From an uncultured Muribaculaceae bacterium (GTDB lineage Bacteria > Bacteroidota > Bacteroidia > Bacteroidales > Muribaculaceae), in NCBI GenBank assembly GCA_910584185.1, contig CAJTYC010000069.1, positions 1-13,116 on the forward strand: a stretch of DNA of 13,116 nucleotides, read 5' to 3'. Within the stretch, counting starts at the first letter, position 1; each line of letters starts with the position of its first letter. Positions 6,617 to 13,115 of this stretch are shown here, one piece after another. Under the pieces are notes generated by a model, which was given only the letters and a program-made list of their open reading frames with translations, had not been told where the DNA came from and searched no databases. The position numbers and the translations under genes are program-made.

Positions 6617-9600
6617 TTATTTTACTGCAACTTTTGCTGAAAGTTCGCCCGAAACTACAATATATGTTCCGGCTGCCAGCGAGATTGCCTCTTCTGAAGA
6701 ACCATTGGTTATCTTGACACCTGCCATGTCAAACACTTCGACCGGCATATTTGAACCATTCACTTTGATGAAGCCCTTGCCGGCTGTGACGTAAACGTGT
6801 GAGTCAGATTCAACACCCTCGATGCCCGAACCTGTGGTCCGTTTCATCTCTATATCAACTGTAGGGTGCTGGTCTTCTGCAAATGTGATGTTGGACTCAT
6901 GGTTATAAGTGTCAAACTTCTCAGATGCCACTGCCGAGAGGGTGTAGGTGCGACCGGGCTGGAATACTTTCATCTCGTAATTACCATCATCGTCGGTGGT
7001 GGCAGTGTACCATATGTCTGGGTTCTCCTCGTCTGCGAGAGTCAGCACAGCGTTGACCACCGGGATTTCGGTTGATTCAGCACGCATGGCGGAATTGCTG
7101 GTGGCGACGGTCTCAAATACGCGTCCGCTGAGCGTTGCCGCATCATTATGCACGTTGAAGAGAATCACCGGTTGCGATGTGGTGTTGGTGAATTTCACAT
7201 TGTTGATGTCGGATGATGTGGCCGAATACATGCTTCGGTAACGCGCCTGTGTGTTGGGGATGCCCGACATGGTGCGGAACGTGAAGCTGTTCAAACTGCC
7301 CGATGATTTCCCTTTCTGCTTGTGCGAGAAGAATATGCGTATGTTCTTGCCGGCATATTTGAATGGCTCGGCAAATTTGAAGTTGAGTTTCTTGTATTCA
7401 CTCATGCTGGTGTTGGTGCTGAATACATAGTCCCACCTGTCTTCCTCCTCGCCTTCGGCTGCATGATTGGCGGAGCGGTATACGCGTGTCATGTTCTCCA
7501 GCGGGGTCGCGGTAGAGACATCTTCGGTGAAACCTACATCTTCAGTGTTGGCGATATAGATCTCCATATCAGACTGCACGTATTGGTCGGCTCCTGTGTT
7601 GAAGTAGAGGAGTGCCAGTCCGGTCAAGTCAGCTCCGGCCTCCAAGTCTATTCTCTCTGCCGGAATCACGAAGTCGCTCATGGAGGCGTAGTTGCCAAGA
7701 TATAGTGGTATGTATGACGCACTTGAAGTCATGTCGTTGACCTGCTTCTCGAAGTCTTCGAGTTCTTCGAGAATTTCCACCTCAATCGGTGCTGATTCAA
7801 TCTCATATTCGTCGGCAAAGGCGAGCGCTACCGATACCTGATGTGTGCCGGCGATATGAGGAATGTGGCTGAAGTTGAAAGTTACAGGTGTGCCGAATAC
7901 GATTTCCTGTGGCTCGGCAGTGGCTACTGTTTCGCCATCTATGCGGAGTTGTGCCTCGTAGTCAGACTCGGCAGACTGCTTGTAGTTGTCGAATGTGGCG
8001 GTAGCTGTGAGCGGATAATTCACCTTGGAGGCCGATGCGGAGGCCGATGTCACCGCGAGGTCGTGTGCCACCTCGGTCAGTGTACCACCGAAGAAGTTGT
8101 CTACGGCGCAATAGTGGCCGTCTAACCTTATATAGTAATTGCCGGCTTCGGGCATAGCGAATATAAACCGTTTGAGCGTGTATGCCTGGCTGTCGAATGA
8201 GTCATCCTTGGTGGAGCCGCTTGTGCTCGACCCGGCAATCAGGTATATGTCGCTCCAGTTGGTGCGGTCTTTCGAATATTGCACACGGAGCTTGGCACTC
8301 GATGAACTTCCGTAAGCCATGAAGCCATAGGGTGCTTCGGCTTCGAAGGCCAGCAGCGGGGAGACTATCTGGTAATCAGTTGACGACTGGTTCACGAGCT
8401 TCTGCGAATCATTCTTTGTGTCTTTGCTCTCGTGGGTCAACTCCCATTTGTTGACGGCATCTATCTTCACCCAGCCGTCGAGCGAGTTCTCTTCGTCAAA
8501 TGTGTTGAAATAACAATTGGCAGGTGTCTCGTAGCCTTTGAGGACGAATTTACGTGTGCCGGTTGTCTCCACTGCATTTGAAAGTATATTTACGGTGGCA
8601 TTGATTTCCGCACCGAAGCCTGCGGATTTCAGTGCCAAAAGCGAAGTCTCGCCTGCCGGAACTGTAATAGGCAGCTCATCTACAAAGGTCACGTTGTCGT
8701 TGTCGGTGCCTATTATCACGAGCGGTGCGCCTCCGGTGTTCTGGAATTGCAGGTTAAATTGTTTTTCACCTCTGTATATGCCAAGGTCTTTAGATGATAT
8801 GCCGTAAGAACTACCTTCATCCTTGATGGTGAGGGCCGCGATGTATGGCACAACGGTGAAATAGCCGACATTTGCGAAAGTGTTTGAGAAATTTTCGTAT
8901 ACTGACAAGTTAGGTCGAGTTTGTGTAGTGGTAAATTCACAAGACACATCCACATCCTCTTTTGTCTCACCGGGTTGCAATGTGAAGTCAAGGGGAACTG
9001 AGACGGTAGAGTATACGTTGGTTCCGGTAGCGGTGGCCGATGACGCTATTTTCAGCGTCACCGAGTAATTCTCTGTGCCGGGAGTGAGTGCCACATTTCC
9101 GGTGTTGGTCACCTTGATGCGTGCCCCTACCTTGCCCATGTTATTTGTGTTCATGATAATCTTGGGGCCGGAGCTTGGGTAGCGGTTGGCCTCCTCTGCA
9201 TCAGGCACGTAAAACGATACTTTCTCGACACTCATGCTGCGCACTTCGGGCACATCTGCCGTGTCGGCATAAAAGTCGTCGATAATGGCGTTGCTCAGAC
9301 GTATCGCCACCATGGTCGGCTCGGTGAGGTTGAAGCTGATAGTGTTCCAAGCTGCCGTGGCAGCCTCTCCCTCATATGTGATGTTTTCACCCACTTCATA
9401 TTTGCCGGTTTCGGAGTTGAGTGTGGCTTTCTTTACTTCTATTGAACCTTTGTAAGTGGAGAGCTTAATCTTGAAGTCCACGTTGCCGCTGACCAAGGGT
9501 GATACTATGTAGTCGTATAGGGTATATGATGAGGGTGTGCCTCCGGTGCTTCCTGACTGCAAGCCGCAGGCAAGCGCTTTGCCGGTATTGCCCGAATTGT

Positions 9601-9844
9601 TTATGCTGTATTCAGCAGCGACTGTCTCATCATAGTAATCACCCCATGAATACTCTTGATAGTCGAATGTATCGACAATTTGCCCCCATCCGGCTATCTT
9701 AACTTGGTTGTTGGTGTAGATACCTGACCCTTTCGACAAGGTCACATTCTCGAAGCCCTCGAAATATCTCGTGGCTTCATCGGCTTGCGCCGTAACGCCA
9801 CCGGCAAGGAGCAGGGAGGCGATGGTAAGTAACGGTCTATTCAT
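6617..9844 (-). CDS. Large secreted multidomain protein with choice-of-anchor J modules and T9SS-like C-terminus
   Basis: This 1075-aa protein has a type I signal peptide (MNRPLLTIASLLLAGGVTAQA, cleaved near residue 20). Domains by inspection are as follows. An anchor J / MAM-like module lies at about 25-200 (YFEGFEN, YIVSPLVSG). A CARDB/Ig-like module lies at 225-340 (KVTNTGNVALTPG). An Ig-like choice-of-anchor D-type module lies at 350-437 (FQNTGGAPLVI). A second anchor J lies at 443-590 (YFNTFDEENSLDGW, YQIVSPLLAF, YYIRLDGHYCAVDNFFGG). Another CARDB-like module lies at 592-692. Residues 700-895 are an unnamed beta-rich module. A carboxypeptidase-regulatory-like domain lies at 903-1000 (LSGRVFET, TDDDGNYEM). 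Residues 1016-1075 resemble a T9SS type A sorting domain (VEVFDMAGVKI, LAAGTYIVV). No catalytic motif was seen, so an extracellular binding or scaffold role is inferred. The gene starts 27 nt after the LRR gene and ends before a terminator-like hairpin. Confidence 0.87.
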   Translation of the reverse strand: MNRPLLTIASLLLAGGVTAQADEATRYFEGFENVTLSKGSGIYTNNQVKIAGWGQIVDTFDYQEYSWGDYYDETVAAEYSINNSGNTGKALACGLQSGSTGGTPSSYTLYDYIVSPLVSGNVDFKIKLSTYKGSIEVKKATLNSETGKYEVGENITYEGEAATAAWNTISFNLTEPTMVAIRLSNAIIDDFYADTADVPEVRSMSVEKVSFYVPDAEEANRYPSSGPKIIMNTNNMGKVGARIKVTNTGNVALTPGTENYSVTLKIASSATATGTNVYSTVSVPLDFTLQPGETKEDVDVSCEFTTTQTRPNLSVYENFSNTFANVGYFTVVPYIAALTIKDEGSSYGISSKDLGIYRGEKQFNLQFQNTGGAPLVIIGTDNDNVTFVDELPITVPAGETSLLALKSAGFGAEINATVNILSNAVETTGTRKFVLKGYETPANCYFNTFDEENSLDGWVKIDAVNKWELTHESKDTKNDSQKLVNQSSTDYQIVSPLLAFEAEAPYGFMAYGSSSSAKLRVQYSKDRTNWSDIYLIAGSSTSGSTKDDSFDSQAYTLKRFIFAMPEAGNYYIRLDGHYCAVDNFFGGTLTEVAHDLAVTSASASASKVNYPLTATATFDNYKQSAESDYEAQLRIDGETVATAEPQEIVFGTPVTFNFSHIPHIAGTHQVSVALAFADEYEIESAPIEVEILEELEDFEKQVNDMTSSASYIPLYLGNYASMSDFVIPAERIDLEAGADLTGLALLYFNTGADQYVQSDMEIYIANTEDVGFTEDVSTATPLENMTRVYRSANHAAEGEEEDRWDYVFSTNTSMSEYKKLNFKFAEPFKYAGKNIRIFFSHKQKGKSSGSLNSFTFRTMSGIPNTQARYRSMYSATSSDINNVKFTNTTSQPVILFNVHNDAATLSGRVFETVATSNSAMRAESTEIPVVNAVLTLADEENPDIWYTATTDDDGNYEMKVFQPGRTYTLSAVASEKFDTYNHESNITFAEDQHPTVDIEMKRTTGSGIEGVESDSHVYVTAGKGFIKVNGSNMPVEVFDMAGVKITNGSSEEAISLAAGTYIVVSGELSAKVAVK

Positions 9845-9871
9845 ATATGTTGTATTGATGTTTATGCTTCA

Positions 9872-11143
9872 TTAACGCATCACTTTATAGGTCTTTGCCC
9901 CTTGGCGTATTATCACCATGCCGTGAGCTTCAGATGCGTCTATGCGGTTGCCGCTTAGGTCAAAGATTTCTGTGTGGTTACCTTCCGATGCTATTGACTT
10001 TACCGAAGATGCCCCGTCTACGATGTTCTGGAAGTTTTTCCAACCTTCGGCCTCTTTGTATTTTTCTATACACCCTTTGGGCACAAGCAGCTGCGCCGTG
10101 GAGTATACGTTTGCATCAAACACGTTGTGTGTCGGCTCGATTGTGGGGGGGGCTTCGCTGCGAAGGGTAATGTGAGTGAGCGGACAGCTGCGGAAGGCTA
10201 TGTCGCCAATCTTTGTAACTCCCGAACCGATGCTTACTTTAGCAAGGCTCAGGCAGTGGTCGAATACTTCAGGCCCTATCTCGGTGACGTGGTCGGGTAT
10301 GTCAAATTCTTTGAACTCTGCGCAATAACCAAACAGGAATTCCGGATAAACGGTGATAGATTGCGGCAAAGTGATGTTTTCAAGTGCGGTGCATGCGCTG
10401 AATACGCCATTGCCAATTGAGGTGACGCTTTCAGGAATTTCGATGGATGGCAAATGTTCGCAATATCCGAATGCGTACCCGTCGATTGTCTCTAGTGTGG
10501 AGGGGAGTGAGAGGGTCTCAACGTTGGTCAGATAAGCGAATGCCATATGTCCGATGCTCTTGACACCTTCCGGCACCACGACTTCCTTGAGTGCCGAGCA
10601 ACGCGCGAAGCAGGTGGAGGGTATGGTGGTTATGCCATTGCCGATCACGAGTGTCTCCATTTTCTTGCACTCTTCAAATGCCCATTCATCTATTGTCGTC
10701 ACTGAGTTGGGTATAACCATAGCTTCAAGGTTGTCGCACTCGAAGAATGCGCATTCACCGATTGTCTCAAGCGATTCGGGGAGGGTGATATTCTTGATGG
10801 TGGCACCGGAAAAACCATACTTGCCGATGCTCTTGATGGTGGAGGGAAGTGTGATGGAGGAGCATGTAGCATCGCCAAATGCTACCTTGCCGATGGCTGC
10901 TACGGTGTACTCTTTGCCGCCGTGCGACACTGAAGCCGGAACTGTGATAGCGCCCGTGTATACAGGATCAAAATCAAAGATAGTCTCGTCGGGCCATGTT
11001 ACTTCCACAGTTTTTTCTTCTTCTGAAAGAATGTTATAATAGATGCCGTTTGCTGAGAAGTCTGCATCTCCGGCTTGTGCTGTCATGCCACAGGTAAACA
11101 CTACGAGAGCTGAAACTAACAGTTTCGGGTAAAAGTTTGTCAT
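9872..11143 (-). CDS. BspA-like leucine-rich repeat secreted protein
   Basis: This 423-aa protein uses ATG at 11143 (MTNFYPKLLV). An in-frame TTG two codons upstream is possible but unneeded. A signal peptide ends near MTAQA. Residues about 94-335 hold some ten 22-23-residue LRR_5 / BspA-type units with the pattern L..I.IP.SVT.IG..AF..C.. (for example LPSIEIPESVTSIGNGVF). The linker LLVPKGCIEKYKEAEGW follows, then a C-terminal segment (IFDLSGNRIDA to YKVMR) resembling a truncated T9SS sorting domain. BspA-type LRR proteins of oral and gut Bacteroidetes bind host matrix proteins or other bacteria. That role is inferred here, not shown. It is the promoter-proximal gene of the minus-strand set, with the 1075-aa gene 27 nt downstream. 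A C8 run (G8 at 10145-10152 on the plus strand) lies within the coding sequence. Confidence 0.92.
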   Translation of the reverse strand: MTNFYPKLLVSALVVFTCGMTAQAGDADFSANGIYYNILSEEEKTVEVTWPDETIFDFDPVYTGAITVPASVSHGGKEYTVAAIGKVAFGDATCSSITLPSTIKSIGKYGFSGATIKNITLPESLETIGECAFFECDNLEAMVIPNSVTTIDEWAFEECKKMETLVIGNGITTIPSTCFARCSALKEVVVPEGVKSIGHMAFAYLTNVETLSLPSTLETIDGYAFGYCEHLPSIEIPESVTSIGNGVFSACTALENITLPQSITVYPEFLFGYCAEFKEFDIPDHVTEIGPEVFDHCLSLAKVSIGSGVTKIGDIAFRSCPLTHITLRSEAPPTIEPTHNVFDANVYSTAQLLVPKGCIEKYKEAEGWKNFQNIVDGASSVKSIASEGNHTEIFDLSGNRIDASEAHGMVIIRQGAKTYKVMR

Positions 11144-11181
11144 AAGCAAAATGATTAGAATGATTTTATTGATTGATATGG

Positions 11182-11189
11182 CAAATATA
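11182..11189 (-). promoter_or_regulatory. -7 promoter element for the minus-strand cluster
   Basis: The minus strand reads TATATTTG here, matching TAnnTTTG. Initiation would lie near 11175, giving a leader of roughly 30 nt before the ATG at 11143. No good TTTG -33 element was found at the usual spacing, although the upstream DNA is very A/T-rich. It is the only convincing promoter element seen ahead of the four minus-strand genes. Confidence 0.5.
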
Positions 11190-11430
11190 CAAACAAAATT
11201 TAAATAATTAAAATTTTTGAAAATAAAATATAAAATTTTAAGTCTAAAGCAAGTTTGAATATTTTATTAATATAAAAATGATATTTTAATTATATGTAGC
11301 AAAAAAATTTTGATAGTAGTCTGACAGCAGCAAGTGATTTGCATGAAGAAATGAAAATATAAAACTTGTCATCGAGTAGCCCTTGGCTTGTCATATCGCA
11401 CCCTCCGCCACCCGACTTTCTGACTCAGCA
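11190..11430. other. AT-rich non-coding divergent region
   Basis: About 240 nt lies between the cluster promoter and the GC-rich inverted repeat. The first 170 nt is strongly A/T-rich, like upstream promoter DNA. A short CTTGTCAT direct repeat occurs near 11366 and 11389. No protein-like frame or RNA gene was recognised. Confidence 0.5.
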
Positions 11431-11549
11431 CGTCGGCGGCGCCTCCTTTCCCCCAGTGCGCGATGCAACGTGTTTTGCCGGGTGTTTACAGTGATAACGG
11501 TCCGGTTGCGTTGCATCGCGAACTGGGGGGGGAGGAGGCGCCGCCGACG
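11431..11549. repeat. Large GC-rich imperfect inverted repeat (119 nt)
   Basis: Arms 11431-11470 and 11509-11549 are complementary over about 40 bp. The outer CGTCGGCGGCGCCTCCT and the inner CGCGATGCAACG blocks are perfect. The only differences are in the central C/T tract (TTCCCCC against C8) and one G/T position. The 38-nt spacer is GC-mixed. The outer end recurs at positions 1-17. It would fold into a very stable hairpin as RNA or a cruciform as DNA. Open frames that cross it encode Arg-runs and are not protein-like. It is probably a dispersed intergenic element (REP/MITE-like). Confidence 0.75.
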
Positions 11550-11557
11550 ACAAATCA

Positions 11558-11583
11558 ATGAATAATGAATAATGAATAATGAA
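11558..11583. repeat. 7-nt tandem repeat (ATGAATA)
   Basis: There are three exact ATGAATA units and a partial fourth, starting 8 nt outside the right arm of the 119-nt inverted repeat. It may be part of the same composite intergenic element. Confidence 0.7.
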
Positions 11584-11609
11584 AAGATACCATTAAGCAA
11601 GAAATATGT

Positions 11610-11642
11610 TCCGGCGAAGCCGGATATGTGTCGCGAAGCGAC
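11610..11642. repeat. Pair of small GAA-loop hairpins
   Basis: TCCGGC-GAA-GCCGGA (11610-11624) and GTCGC-GAA-GCGAC (11630-11642) are adjacent perfect stems of 6 and 5 bp with the same GAA loop, 5 nt apart. ATATG precedes each one. Neither has a following T-tract, so they are not obvious terminators. They lie 100 nt upstream of the plus-strand gene at 11742. Confidence 0.6.
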
Positions 11643-11720
11643 CATGTCTGCCAAATCATGAGAAAACAATGCAGTGACAACGGGGAACAAAAGGGACTTT
11701 TTTTATTCAAACAGAGTGCG

Positions 11721-11728
11721 TAATTTTG
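11721..11728 (+). promoter_or_regulatory. -7 element near the start of the plus-strand pair
   Basis: TAATTTTG matches TAnnTTTG. It ends only 13 nt before the ATG at 11742, so the leader would be under about 10 nt. Either this mRNA is nearly leaderless, a later start is used, or the match is accidental. No clear -33 TTTG is present. Confidence 0.3.
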
Positions 11729-11741
11729 TGAAAAATTCAGA

Positions 11742-12347
11742 ATGATGGCAAAAGATAAACCAAGGGCATCGGTCGATGAGATAAAGCTTCTTAGGCAGGA
11801 GATAGAAAAGTTTCTTGTCCGTCCTATCAGAACTCCCTTTGATTTTACCTTTCTCTCTCAGGAAATCAGACAGCAGACCAGATATACTGCCAGTGAGTCG
11901 ACTTTGAAACGCGTGTGGGGATATATCACCGACAAGGGTGAAGAATATGTCCCAAGCAATTTTACGCTCAATGCCCTGGCTGCCTTGATTGGTTTTGACA
12001 GCTTCGAGAGCTTTATCAGCAAGACCACTGTTGAGAATGAAATTCAGTCGGAGATGTATAAAGGTGAAACCATCAGTTCTGTGTCTCTGCCTACGGGAGC
12101 AATTGTGAAACTCTATTGGCGTCCCGGCCGGGAGTGCAGTATCAGGCATATCGATGGCAATAGATTTATTGTTATCGAATCGCTCAACAGCAAATTGATT
12201 AAAGGTGATATAGTGGAATGCGGCTCATTCACACAGAATACACCGCTTTATTTCAACCGTGTGGACCGTCAAAGCGAGGAGCTTATGACTTATATCGCGG
12301 GTTCTGCGACCGGTGTCAGGTTCGAGGTAATCTTTCCTAAATCATAA
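11742..12347 (+). CDS. Bacteroidales hypothetical protein with HTH-like N-terminal domain
   Basis: This is a 201-aa cytoplasmic protein without a signal or membrane segment. Residues 11-92 resemble the N-terminal domain of a widespread Bacteroidetes hypothetical family: LRQEIEKFL, then TPFDFTFLSQEI, then SESTLKRVWGYI and LNALAALIGFDSFESF. The layout of short helices with SESTLKRVWGY in a recognition-helix-like place suggests a DNA-binding helix-turn-helix. Residues 108-170 form a beta-rich domain with LPTGAIVKLYWRPGRECS and NSKLIKGDIVECG, recalled from the same family. The biochemical role is not known; transcriptional regulation is inference. The start is ATG 11742, with ATG 11745 equally possible. 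A small lipoprotein gene follows 28 nt downstream and is probably co-transcribed. Confidence 0.8.
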   Translation: MMAKDKPRASVDEIKLLRQEIEKFLVRPIRTPFDFTFLSQEIRQQTRYTASESTLKRVWGYITDKGEEYVPSNFTLNALAALIGFDSFESFISKTTVENEIQSEMYKGETISSVSLPTGAIVKLYWRPGRECSIRHIDGNRFIVIESLNSKLIKGDIVECGSFTQNTPLYFNRVDRQSEELMTYIAGSATGVRFEVIFPKS

Positions 12348-12375
12348 TAACAATAACACTAAAACTTTAACTTTC

Positions 12376-12792
12376 ATGAAAAAGCAATTCATCGCAATTG
12401 CCGCAATGGTAGCTCTTCTTTGCTCCTGCGGTCAGAAAAAATCAGAAACAGCAGTTGACGAGACAATTGACGAAACAACGGTAATGGAGGCCGTGGATCC
12501 CGCATCTGATACGCTTGCCGAGTCGGCAGAAGCAGAGGCCGAGCCTTCATCGTCACAAAGCACTAATTGGGATGCCCTTCTCGATGAGTATGAAGATTAC
12601 ATGACTCAGGCCGTAAAGATGGCCAAAAAAGCACAGAGCGGTGACATGAGCGTCATGACCGAGTATGCTTCGCTCTTGGAAAAGGCTGAGAGCCTTCAGA
12701 AAAAGCTTGAGAGCGCAGAGGCTGACATGACTCCCGCCCAGGTGGCCCGCCTCAACAAGATTGCTATGAAACTTTCGCAACAGATGATGTAA
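12376..12792 (+). CDS. Small lipoprotein with acidic linker and helical C-domain
   Basis: This 138-aa protein has a lipoprotein signal with lipobox LCSC (acylated Cys18). Residues 23-62 are a low-complexity Glu/Asp/Thr/Ala/Ser linker. Residues 64-138 are predicted helical from composition: WDALLDEYEDYMTQAVKMAK, then YASLLEKAESLQKKLESAEA, then MTPAQVARLNKIAMKLSQQM. This matches a recalled Bacteroidales family of small lipoproteins with a helical hairpin. Function is unknown. It is probably anchored in a periplasm-facing or outer membrane leaflet. It lies 28 nt behind the HTH-like gene with no terminator between them, so the two are likely one unit. It is followed by a run of hairpins. Confidence 0.85.
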   Translation: MKKQFIAIAAMVALLCSCGQKKSETAVDETIDETTVMEAVDPASDTLAESAEAEAEPSSSQSTNWDALLDEYEDYMTQAVKMAKKAQSGDMSVMTEYASLLEKAESLQKKLESAEADMTPAQVARLNKIAMKLSQQMM

Positions 12793-12812
12793 TAAGCTAA
12801 TGCGACAATCCA

Positions 12813-12868
12813 AGAGTCCATCTCATAAAAATTTGTCCCTATGGGTAAAACTTTATTAGATGGACTCT
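12813..12868. repeat. 56-nt imperfect palindrome downstream of the lipoprotein gene
   Basis: Outer arms AGAGTCCATCT (12813-12823) and AGATGGACTCT (12858-12868) are perfect complements. Inside, ATAAA (12825-12829) pairs with TTTAT (12852-12856), and CCC pairs with GGG around a TAT loop. The whole 56 nt can fold as one long hairpin. No U-tract follows, so it is a poor intrinsic terminator by itself. It may be a small mobile or REP-like repeat. Confidence 0.65.
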
Positions 12869-12869
12869 A

Positions 12870-12928
12870 ACACTCCGACTTATGTAATTGTCTACAAGAT
12901 AGAATTATAGAAGCCGGAGTGTGTTTTA
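12870..12928 (+). terminator. Terminator-like hairpin after the lipoprotein gene
   Basis: ACACTCCGACT (12870-12880) pairs with AGCCGGAGTGT (12912-12922) at 10 of 11 positions plus one G-T pair. The enclosed 31 nt can add a TAATT/AATTA inner stem. GTTTTATAA follows, a modest U-tract for the plus strand. It abuts the preceding 56-nt palindrome with one base between them. Confidence 0.55.
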
Positions 12929-12952
12929 TAATCAATCTAAGTTATAAATAAT

Positions 12953-12976
12953 TCAACTTTCGCATCCGAAAGTTGA
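12953..12976. terminator. Perfect 10-bp hairpin, possible minus-strand terminator
   Basis: TCAACTTTCG (12953-12962) and CGAAAGTTGA (12967-12976) enclose the loop CATC. On the minus strand it is followed by the U-rich ATTATTTATA, so it could end a transcript entering from the right. On the plus strand the following GGTTTATAAG is weaker. Confidence 0.5.
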
Positions 12977-12977
12977 G

Positions 12978-13007
12978 GTTTATAAGTTTATAAGTTTATG
13001 AGTTTAA
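12978..13007. repeat. 8-nt tandem repeat (GTTTATAA)
   Basis: There are two exact GTTTATAA units, one GTTTATGA and a partial fourth (GTTTAA), directly after the 10-bp hairpin. It is too short and too regular for a CRISPR array; it is a simple microsatellite. Confidence 0.7.
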
Positions 13008-13115
13008 GAATGCTGCGAAATAAAAAGCTGTCTGTTCTGCCATTGATTCGCTATGAAAAAGATCTAACCCAACTTCAACACGGGTGACAAAATTCGACAA
13101 ATTTTCAGGGAGTTT
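12996..13115 (-). other. Possible 3' end of a minus-strand gene cut by the window edge
   Basis: A 39-codon open frame enters from the right edge and stops with TAA at 12998-12996, within the 8-nt tandem repeat. Its residues include LSNFVTRVEVGLDLFHSES and MAEQTAFYFAAF, which look moderately protein-like. The 10-bp hairpin with a U-rich tail lies 19 nt past the stop. A 39-codon frame is not rare by chance, and no family was recognised, so this is only a candidate. Confidence 0.25.

Noticed and set aside
11365..11397. CTTGTCAT direct repeat as a target-site duplication
   Set aside because: The two 8-nt copies are only about 24 nt apart and do not flank the inverted repeat; likely chance.
11383..11565. 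60-aa plus-strand open frame over the same repeat
   Set aside because: It is also made of inverted-repeat sequence with an Arg run at the end; not protein-like.
11391..11690. 99-aa minus-strand open frame across the 119-nt inverted repeat
   Set aside because: It encodes Arg runs from the GC-rich arms and an FSLFIIHYSLI segment from the ATGAATA microsatellite. Composition follows the repeats, with no domain; a spurious frame.
12978..13007. Possible CRISPR-like repeats
   Set aside because: Units are 8 nt with no spacers between them, and no cas genes are present; a simple tandem repeat.
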